From NCBI GenBank assembly GCA_039589195.1, contig JBDHHV010000029.1:1-55474 (forward strand): a DNA stretch of 55,474 bases. Reading direction: 5' to 3'. The notes under the pieces are model-generated. The model saw only the letters and a list, made by a program, of their open reading frames with translations. It was not told where the DNA came from and searched no databases. This document shows, one piece after another, positions 15,964-23,727 of this stretch (positions are counted from its first letter, which is position 1; every line of letters begins with the position of its first letter). A program made the position numbers and the translations under genes. Origin of the DNA: JBDHAC01 sp039589195 (GTDB taxonomy: Bacteria > Gemmatimonadota > Gemmatimonadetes > Palauibacterales > Palauibacteraceae).

Positions 15964-15998
15964 AAAAAAAGCCGAGGCGCCTTGAGACAGCGCCTCGG
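15964..15998 (-). terminator. Rho-independent terminator behind tmRNA
   Basis: On the minus strand a perfect 9-bp stem CCGAGGCGC/GCGCCTCGG with a 9-nt loop is followed by C and seven T residues. It starts 8 bases after the mature end of tmRNA and lies before greA, so it most likely ends the ssrA transcript. Confidence 0.93.
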
Positions 15999-16005
15999 GT
16001 GATGA

Positions 16006-16371
16006 TGGAGGCGGCGGGAATCGAACCCGCGTCCGCGAGCCCATCCACCACGGTGTCTACGTGCGTAGTCCGCGATTCGAGTCTCGCCCATTGCCGGTTC
16101 ACGGACCACCGGGTCAGGACCAGCCGTGAGCGGCCGAAGCCGCGATCTCGTCACCTCCACCCACGGCGTGTTTCGGTGACCAGCCCGATTTGTCGTCGCC
16201 CCGCGGCCGGCCTCGGGCCGGGCCGAGCCTCGGGACGGGCTACGTTAGATTACGCAGCCAGCGCCAAGTTGTCGTTGGCAGCTAAAATGTTTCCCGGTGT
16301 TTTTCGAGGATCCGAGCACCTCGGCACGCTCCCGCGGCTTCCAGTTCACGCGTCGAAGCCGTATCGCCCCC
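16006..16371 (-). ncRNA. ssrA: Transfer-messenger RNA (tmRNA)
   Basis: The gene is about 366 nt. The 5' end GGGGGCGATACGGCTTCGAC pairs with the 3' strand CGCCTCC to form the acceptor, followed by discriminator A. The T arm at the 3' end reads GCGGGTTCGATTCCCGC. Inside, after TTTTAGCT, the tag frame encodes A-N-D-N-L-A-L-A-A and a TAA stop (16250-16279), the expected degradation-tag form ending in ALAA. The bases after the discriminator are TCA, so CCA is not encoded and must be added. tmRNA with SmpB rescues stalled ribosomes. It is a single-piece, non-permuted form. Confidence 0.96.
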
Positions 16372-16526
16372 AGTTTTCAAGAAGCACTAATGCACCCCGA
16401 ATGGCCTGGGCCTCCCGGGTGTCGCTACAGAATACACGATTTCGGTTCATGTGGTTCCGCGCAAGAAGCACACCCAGCGGCATCATCCGAGCGGAATCCA
16501 CGAGCCCGAACATCGGTTCCAGCGTT

Positions 16527-16556
16527 TTGACAGTCTTGAAGGCGCGCGGGTATACT
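16527..16556 (+). promoter_or_regulatory. Sigma-70-like promoter for ptsN
   Basis: TTGACA at 16527-16532 and TATACT at 16551-16556 are separated by 18 bases. They lie about 105 bp upstream of ptsN on the same strand. The -35 box is a perfect consensus and the -10 box differs at one position, which is striking in this GC-rich sequence. Confidence 0.8.
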
Positions 16557-16662
16557 CGAATCGCGGCCCCGTGCCAGGTGTCGCGATCCTGACGCCACCT
16601 CAGGGACGGGATAGCCTACCCGAGATCGATCAAGCACCCCGCTTTGGCGGAGGAGACAATAC

Positions 16663-17115
16663 ATGTTGCTCAGAGATTTCTTCTCGACCGACACGATCAA
16701 GCTCGATCTGGAAGCCGAGACGAAGGACGATGCGCTCAAGGAACTCGTGACTCTCTTCGGTCTGGATGACAAGTCGGAGGGGATCCTGTTCAAGATGTTG
16801 AAACGGCGGGAGAACCTCGGATCGACCGGGATCGGGCGTGGAATCGCCATCCCACACTGCCGCTCGCTGGTCGTGAACCGGCTTCGCGTCGCATTCGGCC
16901 GACAGGCATCCGGACTCGATTTCAAGGCGATCGACGGAAAACCCGTTCGCTACATCTTCCTGATCGTCGCCCCACCGCTGGAGGTCTCGAACCAATACCT
17001 TCCTGTGCTGGGGAAGATCGCGCAGTTCGGCAAGGAGCCGGACGTGCCCGAAAAGCTCGCCGCTCTCGAGAAGGAGCAGAGCTTCATCCAGCTGCTAGAG
17101 TCTAAAGGCATATAA
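16663..17115 (+). CDS. ptsN: PTS EIIA-Ntr/fructose-type protein
   Basis: The product has 150 residues and one PTS EIIA type-2 domain. The phosphorylation site is His65 in GIAIPHCRS. Flanking family sequence is ENLGSTGIGRGIAIPH and VRYIFLIVAPPLEVSNQYLPVLG. The absence of fused EIIB/C domains and of sugar genes points to the regulatory PtsN class, which senses nitrogen/carbon state or controls K+ transport. HPr and EI encoded at 30362-32483 are likely phosphodonors. It is followed two bases later by a zinc-ribbon gene and is preceded by a clear promoter. Confidence 0.9.
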   Translation: MLLRDFFSTDTIKLDLEAETKDDALKELVTLFGLDDKSEGILFKMLKRRENLGSTGIGRGIAIPHCRSLVVNRLRVAFGRQASGLDFKAIDGKPVRYIFLIVAPPLEVSNQYLPVLGKIAQFGKEPDVPEKLAALEKEQSFIQLLESKGI

Positions 17116-17117
17116 CC

Positions 17118-17474
17118 GTGCACCCGCAGCTCGAGCTCCTGCTGGAGATCCAGGACTTGCGGTCACAGAGCGTCGGCTTGCACGAGGAGCCGCTGCGGGC
17201 CGTCGAGAGCAAGGTGTTCGACGTCGAGATCGAGGACGCGGTTCGACGGCTCGACGAAAAAGTGATCGAGCTCGAGGAGCGTCTGAGTCCGGAGGTGCGC
17301 CAGCGCTACCGGTTGATCACGGACAAGGGAGACCGGGCCGTAGTCCCGGTGTTGAGTGGCATCTGCTACGGCTGCTTCATGGCCGTTCCAACCGCCTGGG
17401 CCTCGGAAGCCGATCGAAACCGGCGGATCGACGTGTGCGAGAACTGCGGCCGGTTCCTGTATCACGTCGATTGA
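17118..17474 (+). CDS. C4-type zinc-ribbon protein (DUF164-like)
   Basis: The product has 118 residues from a GTG at 17118, two bases after the ptsN stop. The first ~60 residues are a predicted coiled coil (EDAVRRLDEKVIELEERLS). The C-terminal part holds CYGC and CENC, two CxxC pairs of a zinc ribbon, in SGICYGCFMAVP and IDVCENCGRFLY. This coiled-coil plus ribbon layout resembles CdsZ/DUF164 proteins but is about half their usual length (~240 aa). It may bind nucleic acid or protein partners. The specific role is unknown. Confidence 0.8.
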   Translation: MHPQLELLLEIQDLRSQSVGLHEEPLRAVESKVFDVEIEDAVRRLDEKVIELEERLSPEVRQRYRLITDKGDRAVVPVLSGICYGCFMAVPTAWASEADRNRRIDVCENCGRFLYHVD

Positions 17475-17486
17475 GCCAGTCGAACG

Positions 17487-19400
17487 TTAGCGCACCAGTA
17501 CTCGTCCATCTCCCGTCCGGCGTGTGATGCCCTCGCGATCGAGGTATTCGAGGATCGGAATCAGATACTTACGCGACAGGCCGAGGGCCTCCTTGAAACG
17601 GGTCGGGGGGGCGACCCCACCATCCGCCAGCAAGTTCCGGACACGCGCCACGAGGGACTCACGCTCCTCCCAACCGAGATGTATCTCCGGGGTGATCGCG
17701 ACGATTCGCCCCTCATCCTGCAAGAGCGGAAGCAGATCATCGAGCAGATCACGATCGATTCGAAGCGCCCTACCCAGATCGTTCACCGTCGGCGGTTGAA
17801 GTCCGCCCGTCCGAATCCTGCGGAGGATCTCTTCCCGAGCTTCGCGTTCGGCCTGGGTCAACCGGGGCTCGTGCCCTGGTAGAGAGACGCGCGGGCCAAC
17901 GATCTGAACGGATCCAAGCTCCGAGAGACCCTCGAGCGCCGCGTCGACCAGTTCCGGGGCGCAGGAGTACCGGGCCTGAGCCCGTACCGCACTGAGCGAG
18001 ACCGCGGACGCGCGCCGGTGCGTCTCCTGTAGCTGCTCGACCGCCTCCAGCGTCCGAACCGTGGCCCGATCGAGCGCATCCTGGCTGAACCAGCCCTCCC
18101 CGATGCGTAGAAGCTCGGGATCGGTCTCGCCGGTTTCCTTCACGGCCGACGCCGTGCACCCTGTCGCGATCGGAGCTTCGGCCTCCGGAAGACCCCGGGT
18201 GTCGCGCAGCCGGATCGCCGCACGAATGGCGACGAACGGCTCGTCGTCGAGGAGCGACGCCCAGGTTCTCGTTCTCGAGTCCCACTGACGAGGCGGGTCC
18301 AGCTCGGCGATCTCGCCACCACCGATCGTCGTTACAGGAGAATAGAAGCGGAGAATGAGGCGGTCGCGGACCCTGGCTACCAGGGGATCTTCCAGCACGA
18401 GGGTCGCCCAACCCGACGCGCCCGGTTCGAGCGTGTGCGCACCGGCCAACAGAACGCGGGCCATCGTTTCTCTCGTCCCCAGGTACACGCGGATGCGCTG
18501 TCCATGCTCGAGCGGACGGCCGGGGCGCTGGAGCAGCTGGAGCCGAACTCCCAGGCGAACCGACTCACGCCAGTTGTCATCGGACACGAGGACGCTGCCA
18601 CGCGGTGCTTGCGGGGGTTCCAGCCCGACCAGGGCCAGCGCACACCGGTGTCCCGCGGCAACATTCGATCGAGCTTGCCCGTGCACCTGGAGGGCACGCA
18701 CGCGAGCCACATGTCCTCCTGGCATGATGGTGAGCTGATCGCCGACGGCCACGCTCCCGGTCCAGAGCGTTCCGGTCACCACTGTACCCGTTCCCCGAAT
18801 GCTGAAGGACCGATCGACCGGGAGGCGAAAGAGGTCGTTCACCTCACGGGTGTTCGTCGCGCCGAGCTCCACGAGCAGTGCCTCGCGCAGTGCGTCCAAT
18901 CCGCTCCCGGTCAGGGCCGAGACGGGCACCATCGGCCATGCTTCGTGCCCCAGCACCTGGCGCATCATCTCTCCCGTGGCGTCCACGGCGAGCTCCAACC
19001 ACGCCTCATCCACCCGGTCCGTCTTCGTCAGAGCCACGACCCCATGCTCGATACCGAGCAGTCTGGCGATCGCCAGATGCTCGTACGTCTGCGGCATCGG
19101 TCCCTCATCGGCCGCGACCACCAGAAGTAACAAGTCGATGCCCGTGGCTCCCGCCAGCATGTTCTTGAGGAAGTCCTCATGACCGGGGACATCCACGATC
19201 CCGGTCTCCAGATTCTCCTCCAGCGGGAGCTCCGCGAACCCGATGTCGATCGTCAGGCCTCGTTCGCGCTCCTCCTTCCAACGGTCCGTCTCGACTCCCG
19301 TCAGAGCGCGCACGAGAGCGGTCTTCCCGTGATCCACGTGGCCGCCTGTCCCAATAACGAAGCCGCTCGAGGGTGTCACATCCGACACGGGCGTGCTCAC
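17487..19400 (-). CDS. selB: Selenocysteine-specific elongation factor SelB
   Basis: The product has 637 residues from a GTG at 19400 that overlaps the recO stop (GTGA). The GTPase domain has G1 GHVDHGKTAL (about residues 20-29), the switch region ERERGLTIDIGFAEL, G3 DVPGHEDF and G4 ALTKTD. EF-Tu-like domains II and III follow (FSIRGTGTVVTGTLWTGSV). The last ~250 residues are helical winged-helix repeats ending in LSRKYLIPILEYLDREGITRR, typical of SelB binding to the SECIS hairpin. SelB delivers Sec-tRNA-Sec to UGA codons. The tRNA itself is at 11013-11108. selA and selD are not in the window. Confidence 0.95.
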   Translation of the reverse strand: MSTPVSDVTPSSGFVIGTGGHVDHGKTALVRALTGVETDRWKEERERGLTIDIGFAELPLEENLETGIVDVPGHEDFLKNMLAGATGIDLLLLVVAADEGPMPQTYEHLAIARLLGIEHGVVALTKTDRVDEAWLELAVDATGEMMRQVLGHEAWPMVPVSALTGSGLDALREALLVELGATNTREVNDLFRLPVDRSFSIRGTGTVVTGTLWTGSVAVGDQLTIMPGGHVARVRALQVHGQARSNVAAGHRCALALVGLEPPQAPRGSVLVSDDNWRESVRLGVRLQLLQRPGRPLEHGQRIRVYLGTRETMARVLLAGAHTLEPGASGWATLVLEDPLVARVRDRLILRFYSPVTTIGGGEIAELDPPRQWDSRTRTWASLLDDEPFVAIRAAIRLRDTRGLPEAEAPIATGCTASAVKETGETDPELLRIGEGWFSQDALDRATVRTLEAVEQLQETHRRASAVSLSAVRAQARYSCAPELVDAALEGLSELGSVQIVGPRVSLPGHEPRLTQAEREAREEILRRIRTGGLQPPTVNDLGRALRIDRDLLDDLLPLLQDEGRIVAITPEIHLGWEERESLVARVRNLLADGGVAPPTRFKEALGLSRKYLIPILEYLDREGITRRTGDGRVLVR

Positions 19401-20125
19401 GTGAGCTCTCGGAGGAACGGGAGCGATCGGAGTTGAGAGCCTTCTGCCAGGTGATAGCGAATGAAATCGGACAGCCACCGTCCCTGGGGCCCGGCCACGG
19501 GGCCCTCCAGCCGGTCGCCCTCCACGAGCCCCCGCAGGCTGGTGAGCTCGTTTGGCTCTATCGTCGGCCCGCTCGGGGTACAATCCAGGCATCGCAGGCC
19601 GCCGGCCTCGAAATCGAAGCGGGCGCTCCCGCCGCCGATGAGACGGCCACACGCGACGCACGCTCCCAGCTCGGGCTGGAAGCCGAGAGTCCCAACGAGC
19701 GACCAAATCCGACCCAGCCCGATGGAGAGACTATCTCTACCGTCCACTGCCAGCAGCGCGTCGAGGCCGTCGGTGAGCGTTCGGTACAGCCGATCGTCCC
19801 GGTGCTCCGGCGCCAACCGCATCACGAGCTCGCACATGACGCTCGCGGCCGTGTACGCCCCGAGCTCGGTCCCCAGCGCGCGACGCTCGCGCAGGAGCTC
19901 GAAAGCGGAGAGCGCGTGGAGGTCGCGACCCTCCTTCATGTACAGCGTAGCGTCCCCCTCCGAGAATGGCTCCAGAAGACCTCCGAAACGGCTCTTTGGC
20001 CGGAGGGCACCACGCGCCAGGGCGGAACAGGGACCGTGCTCGAGCGTCATGAGCCGGAGGATCTTGCTCGTGTCGCTGTATCGGTACGTCTGCAGCACGA
20101 CGGCCCGCGTGGTGACTATGCCCAT
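19397..20125 (-). CDS. recO: DNA repair protein RecO
   Basis: The product has 242 residues. The N-terminal OB fold has TTRAVVLQTYRYSDTSKILRLMT and GALRPKSRFGGLLEPFSEG. The C-terminal domain carries four Cys (CVAC and CLDC) forming the zinc site near residues 160-185. RecO loads RecA on SSB-coated DNA in the RecFOR pathway. Its stop overlaps the selB start. A 39-bp gap separates it from the lipoprotein gene upstream, so it may be read through from the btu operon. Confidence 0.94.
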   Translation of the reverse strand: MGIVTTRAVVLQTYRYSDTSKILRLMTLEHGPCSALARGALRPKSRFGGLLEPFSEGDATLYMKEGRDLHALSAFELLRERRALGTELGAYTAASVMCELVMRLAPEHRDDRLYRTLTDGLDALLAVDGRDSLSIGLGRIWSLVGTLGFQPELGACVACGRLIGGGSARFDFEAGGLRCLDCTPSGPTIEPNELTSLRGLVEGDRLEGPVAGPQGRWLSDFIRYHLAEGSQLRSLPFLRELT

Positions 20126-20164
20126 TCCGTCTCGAATCGATCCCGGCTCGTGGGTGTGCGTGCC

Positions 20165-21349
20165 TCAGCGCACCACCAGATCGACCGCCCCCTGCCCAAC
20201 CGGAATGTCGTCCAGAAACGCGCCATCGTCGGACAACAACGCGAGGCGGCCGTTGGAACCGGCGGAGAACGTGATGCACAGAAGCCGCCCATCGGTCAAA
20301 CTCGTGGCCGCCCAGCAATTCAGGTCCGCTCCCGAGGCATCCCGAGGGCGAATCGGGTTGTTGGGTCCCCTGGTGAAGGTGCGCGTAGGCAAGTTGAACG
20401 ATACGACATCGGTGCTCCCGAAGTCGCCTCCGGTGGTTCGCGTCACATAGATGAATCCGTTGCGCCCGGGTTCCACCGCAATCCCGTTGCCCTCCAGTGC
20501 GAGCGAGGTGATCACCTGTCGCGCGGCCGCGTTCGCGATCACCAGCTGTCCGTCGTTGTCGGGTGCGAAGTCGGGCGCCGGGCCGAATCCACCTCCGGCG
20601 AGGACGAGAACATCATCCCCGAGGACGAGAGCGTCGTTGGCGTTGACCGCGCCCGTGAGCGGGATCTCATCGAAGAACGAGCCGTCGGTGAACAGGTACA
20701 GCCCTATGCGAGGATCGCCCAATGGCTGAAACGTTCCTCCCACATCGTCGAGGTTCGCGTCGATCGATAGCAGGACCCCCCCGACGGGGATGACGCGCTC
20801 CGTGAACTCGCCCACATCGGTTGCCAGCAGCTGTGCGCTGGGCGATCCGGGAAACGCGATGTAGATGGAGTTGTGCCCTCGGGTGCCCACCAGCGTGCCG
20901 ACGGTCCCCCCGAGGTCGATCACGAGGCTCGGTTTCGAGGGATCGGCCAGCGCGCCGGGTGTATTGGGTGCAGCTAGATCCGGGAAGGTCGTGACGGCCT
21001 GCGCCCCGGTGGCGAAGCTACCGAACAGGATCTGGCTACCGCCCGCGGCGCTGATCGTAGTCACCCAGATGTCCGACAGAACGTCCATCCCGACCCCGTC
21101 GAAGTTCGCGGGGAGGATGATCGCGCTACCCGCGCTCTCCAATGCATCGCCACGGACGGCCACACGCGAGATTGTTTTGCTCAACGAATTGAGGACGAAG
21201 ACTTCGGCCGTAATCGGCCCGCCGTTTCCGTTTCCGTTTCCGTTTCCGTTCGGACCCGTGGACTCGTTGCAGGCCCCGGTGACCACCCCCAGGCCCAGAG
21301 TCACGGCCATCGCTCGACGTAACGTTCGGTGCATCCTCCGCCTCCTCAT
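20165..21349 (-). CDS. Exported lipoprotein, predicted beta-propeller, candidate BtuG-like B12 binder
   Basis: The product has 394 residues from an ATG at 21349 overlapping the btuB stop (ATGA). A later ATG at 21334 is possible. The basic N-terminus and hydrophobic stretch end in a lipobox (VVTGAC, Cys27), followed by a Gly-Asn repeat linker. The remainder is beta-rich with repeated blade-like segments: AEVFVLNSLSKTISRVAV, DALVLGDDVLVLAGGGFG, GQLVIANAAARQVITSLAL and GNGFIYVTRTTGG. This looks like a YncE-type seven-bladed propeller. In Bacteroides, BtuG is such a lipoprotein that caps BtuB. Here the gene is translationally coupled to btuB in a B12-riboswitch operon. The BtuG role is inference. 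Confidence 0.75.
   Translation of the reverse strand: MRRRRMHRTLRRAMAVTLGLGVVTGACNESTGPNGNGNGNGNGGPITAEVFVLNSLSKTISRVAVRGDALESAGSAIILPANFDGVGMDVLSDIWVTTISAAGGSQILFGSFATGAQAVTTFPDLAAPNTPGALADPSKPSLVIDLGGTVGTLVGTRGHNSIYIAFPGSPSAQLLATDVGEFTERVIPVGGVLLSIDANLDDVGGTFQPLGDPRIGLYLFTDGSFFDEIPLTGAVNANDALVLGDDVLVLAGGGFGPAPDFAPDNDGQLVIANAAARQVITSLALEGNGIAVEPGRNGFIYVTRTTGGDFGSTDVVSFNLPTRTFTRGPNNPIRPRDASGADLNCWAATSLTDGRLLCITFSAGSNGRLALLSDDGAFLDDIPVGQGAVDLVVR
21222..21250 (+). repeat. Hexanucleotide tandem repeat (CCGTTT)n
   Basis: Four perfect CCGTTT copies plus five further bases occur here on the plus strand. On the coding strand they encode alternating Gly-Asn immediately after the lipidated Cys of the exported lipoprotein. 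Copy-number change would lengthen or shorten the linker without a frameshift. Confidence 0.9.
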
Positions 21350-23727
21350 GAGATTGGTATGTCCGACGGATCCCCATCCGGCGGAGCGGCCGGGACCTCA
21401 GGGTCCGGCGCGCCTACGCCGCGGTCGACGGACGACCCGTCGAGGTGCATGTTCCCGGCCCGCCGGTCAGAGAGCAACCCGGACCGTGGCCGTGTCTGAA
21501 ATCCTATCCGAAACGAGAGCTGCCTCCCCGGCTCGGGGAAGAGCTCGACGAGCTCGTAACGCGCGTCCAGCAGGTTCCGGATCCCCAGCTCGAGCTCGAG
21601 ATCGACGCTGCCGATGTCTATCTTATGGCGCCCCGCGACGTCCATGAGCGCGACAGCCGGCAACTCGTGTGTCGCCGCGATCGAGGTCACGCGCGGACCC
21701 GTGTAGCGAAGCCGCAGGAGAGCGCGGCGCGGTCCGGAGGTCTTTTCGATAGCCATGCCCCCCGACCACTCGGGCTGATATGGAAGCGCCGTCCGGTCCG
21801 TCGCGAACTGCACCCGGCTTCGGGTCCAGGCTCCCGTGAGATCGATCTCCCAACCCGGCGCGGGTGACAGCGCTACCCCCACCTCCACGCCGAGCGCCGT
21901 CAGCCGGCCCGCGTTCCGGGCGCTCCACACCGCTGTGCTGCTGGGGAGCCAAACGATGGGGTCTGTGGTTCGCCGATAGAACACGCTGGAACGCGCCCGA
22001 AATCGTCCGGGCCTCCACTCCAGACCGAGCTCCGCGTCGAGATCCACCCGCTCCGAGCGCAGATTCGGGTTGGGTCGTACCTGATAGCTCGATGCGAGAT
22101 ACAGATCGGCGAAGGTCGGAATTCGGTACGCCTGCCCTGCCCGGCCCCAGACCCGCCACCCTTCCCCGAACCGACTATCGATCGAGAGCGCGGGCGAGAG
22201 CACGGCTTCGCTCCCCGCCATGTCTGCGGCGAGCGACGGGGTGATCTCCAATGTCGGGGGGCCGAATGCCCTCGCTGCGCTCAGACCGGCCATCCAACGC
22301 CCGTTCGGTCCGTCCAGTAGGGTTCCGCCCACGCTCTCGTTCGCCACGTAGCCGGCGAGCAGCCACGACGAGGAGACACCGGGACGCCAACGGCCTTGTA
22401 GCCGGATCTGCCGGGCGCTCAGGGACTCTTCCCGGTCGATGCGGCGGTCCGTGTAGCGCTGCTGTCGGTGTGTGTAGCCGGCGGTCACTCCCGATCCGCC
22501 CTCGGTCTCCGCGCTCAACGAGAATTGTCCCGTCACCTCGCGCCATCGGGCCTCGTCGAAGAGACGGGTCCCCATTCGGCCGGGGCTTCCTCGCTCCACG
22601 GCATCGATGCGGCCCAGGGCGCCGAGGGGTAGATGCGCGAGCCGGGCCGCGATCGTCACGTGCCCGGCCTGACGGTCGGCATTCCTGCGCTTCTCCGATG
22701 GGTGCCCGGGTGAGACGCGGTTCTCGAACGCGTAGTCGTTCCGGGCGCGTTCCAGCCGCGCCCCGATGCTCAGCGTCCCGAGGCGCCCGCCGGTCCCGCT
22801 GGACAAGTCCGCCGCTACATGGCCGAAGGACCCGGCCGTGAGACCGGCCGACGTGCCGCGCACCGCGCCTCGCGTGCGGAGAGCAACGACTCCCGCGGAC
22901 GCTCCCGAACCGCTGCCGGCGTCGGCGCCGAGCACGACGGTGGCGGACTCGAGGCTTCTGGCCGGAATGCCCGACAGATCGGCCACGCCCGTCAGAGGGT
23001 CGTTGACCGGCATTCCGTCCAGGAGCACCAGTACGGCCTCGGGTCGGCTCCCCCGAATCGTGACCACCTGCGGCCCGCCCTCACCGCGTCCACGCACCTC
23101 GAGCCCCGGCAGTCCGGCCAGCCAATCCGCGAGCGTCGTGGAGGGGGGTGCGAGCTCTCCGAGCTGGATGCGGTGGACCGTGTGTCCCCGGAGTCGGGCC
23201 GTGGGTTCGACCTCGATCCGCGCAAGGAGCTCCTCCACCGGGACGGGCGCCGGGGTCAGGTAGATATCCAGCTCGTTGCCGACGATGCCGCCAGCGTTGC
23301 CGACAATGCCGCCAGCTTCGCCCACGCGCACGCGACGGGTCACGGGAGCGAATCCCATCGCGCTGACGCGCAAGTCGTACACGTCCCCTGCCTCCACGAG
23401 CGTGCGATAGACACCGTTCTCCCGGGTCTCGGCGACCGGGATGGAACCGGACCGGTCGGTCGCGCCGTCCGTCCGCGTGAGCCAGACTCGCGCGCCTGGA
23501 ATCGGGCGGGCCGCGTCCTCCTCTCCCGCCCAAAGTCGCACGCGGAGCTCCACGGTGAACGAAGCTCGCTCCGCGCCAGCCTGTCCCCGGCGTGGGTCGA
23601 TGGCCCTGGTCTCGCCCTGTGCCAGGAGCTCCGCAGGGACCAGGGTGAGCCATATTCCGACCAGGGCCGCGGTCGCCTTGCCTCCGCCCGCTCCGGTGGC
23701 GCGAGCGGCTCGTTCGTATCTCACCAT
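21346..23727 (-). CDS. btuB: TonB-dependent outer-membrane receptor, BtuB-like
   Basis: The product has 793 residues from the ATG at 23727, which overlaps the end of the ATPase gene. A signal peptide (ALVGIWLTLVPAELLAQ) is followed by a carboxypeptidase-regulatory-like beta-sandwich (PIPGARVWLTRTDGATDRSG). The plug domain follows (LADWLAGLPGLEVRGRGEGG and AVLVLLDGMPVNDP). The rest is a 22-strand-type barrel with an IRNLLDARYELVE segment near the end. The extra N-terminal domain is common in Bacteroidota/Gemmatimonadota receptors. The riboswitch and BtuFCD partners indicate cobalamin as substrate. A 21-bp duplication (GGIVGNA repeated) lies between the sandwich and the plug. Confidence 0.9.
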   Translation of the reverse strand: MVRYERAARATGAGGGKATAALVGIWLTLVPAELLAQGETRAIDPRRGQAGAERASFTVELRVRLWAGEEDAARPIPGARVWLTRTDGATDRSGSIPVAETRENGVYRTLVEAGDVYDLRVSAMGFAPVTRRVRVGEAGGIVGNAGGIVGNELDIYLTPAPVPVEELLARIEVEPTARLRGHTVHRIQLGELAPPSTTLADWLAGLPGLEVRGRGEGGPQVVTIRGSRPEAVLVLLDGMPVNDPLTGVADLSGIPARSLESATVVLGADAGSGSGASAGVVALRTRGAVRGTSAGLTAGSFGHVAADLSSGTGGRLGTLSIGARLERARNDYAFENRVSPGHPSEKRRNADRQAGHVTIAARLAHLPLGALGRIDAVERGSPGRMGTRLFDEARWREVTGQFSLSAETEGGSGVTAGYTHRQQRYTDRRIDREESLSARQIRLQGRWRPGVSSSWLLAGYVANESVGGTLLDGPNGRWMAGLSAARAFGPPTLEITPSLAADMAGSEAVLSPALSIDSRFGEGWRVWGRAGQAYRIPTFADLYLASSYQVRPNPNLRSERVDLDAELGLEWRPGRFRARSSVFYRRTTDPIVWLPSSTAVWSARNAGRLTALGVEVGVALSPAPGWEIDLTGAWTRSRVQFATDRTALPYQPEWSGGMAIEKTSGPRRALLRLRYTGPRVTSIAATHELPAVALMDVAGRHKIDIGSVDLELELGIRNLLDARYELVELFPEPGRQLSFRIGFQTRPRSGLLSDRRAGNMHLDGSSVDRGVGAPDPEVPAAPPDGDPSDIPIS
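23275..23316 (+). repeat. 21-bp tandem duplication inside btuB
   Basis: Two adjacent 21-bp copies (GTTGCCGACGATGCCGCCAG-C and the same with one base changed) encode the duplicated heptad-like stretch GGIVGNAGGIVGNE. The change is in frame and lies in the linker before the plug domain. Confidence 0.85.

Noticed and set aside
19373..20770. A 465-codon plus-strand open frame opposite recO and the lipoprotein
   Set aside because: Its translation is low-complexity Arg/Glu/Pro-rich and typical of antisense shadow in GC-rich DNA; the minus strand carries the recognisable proteins.
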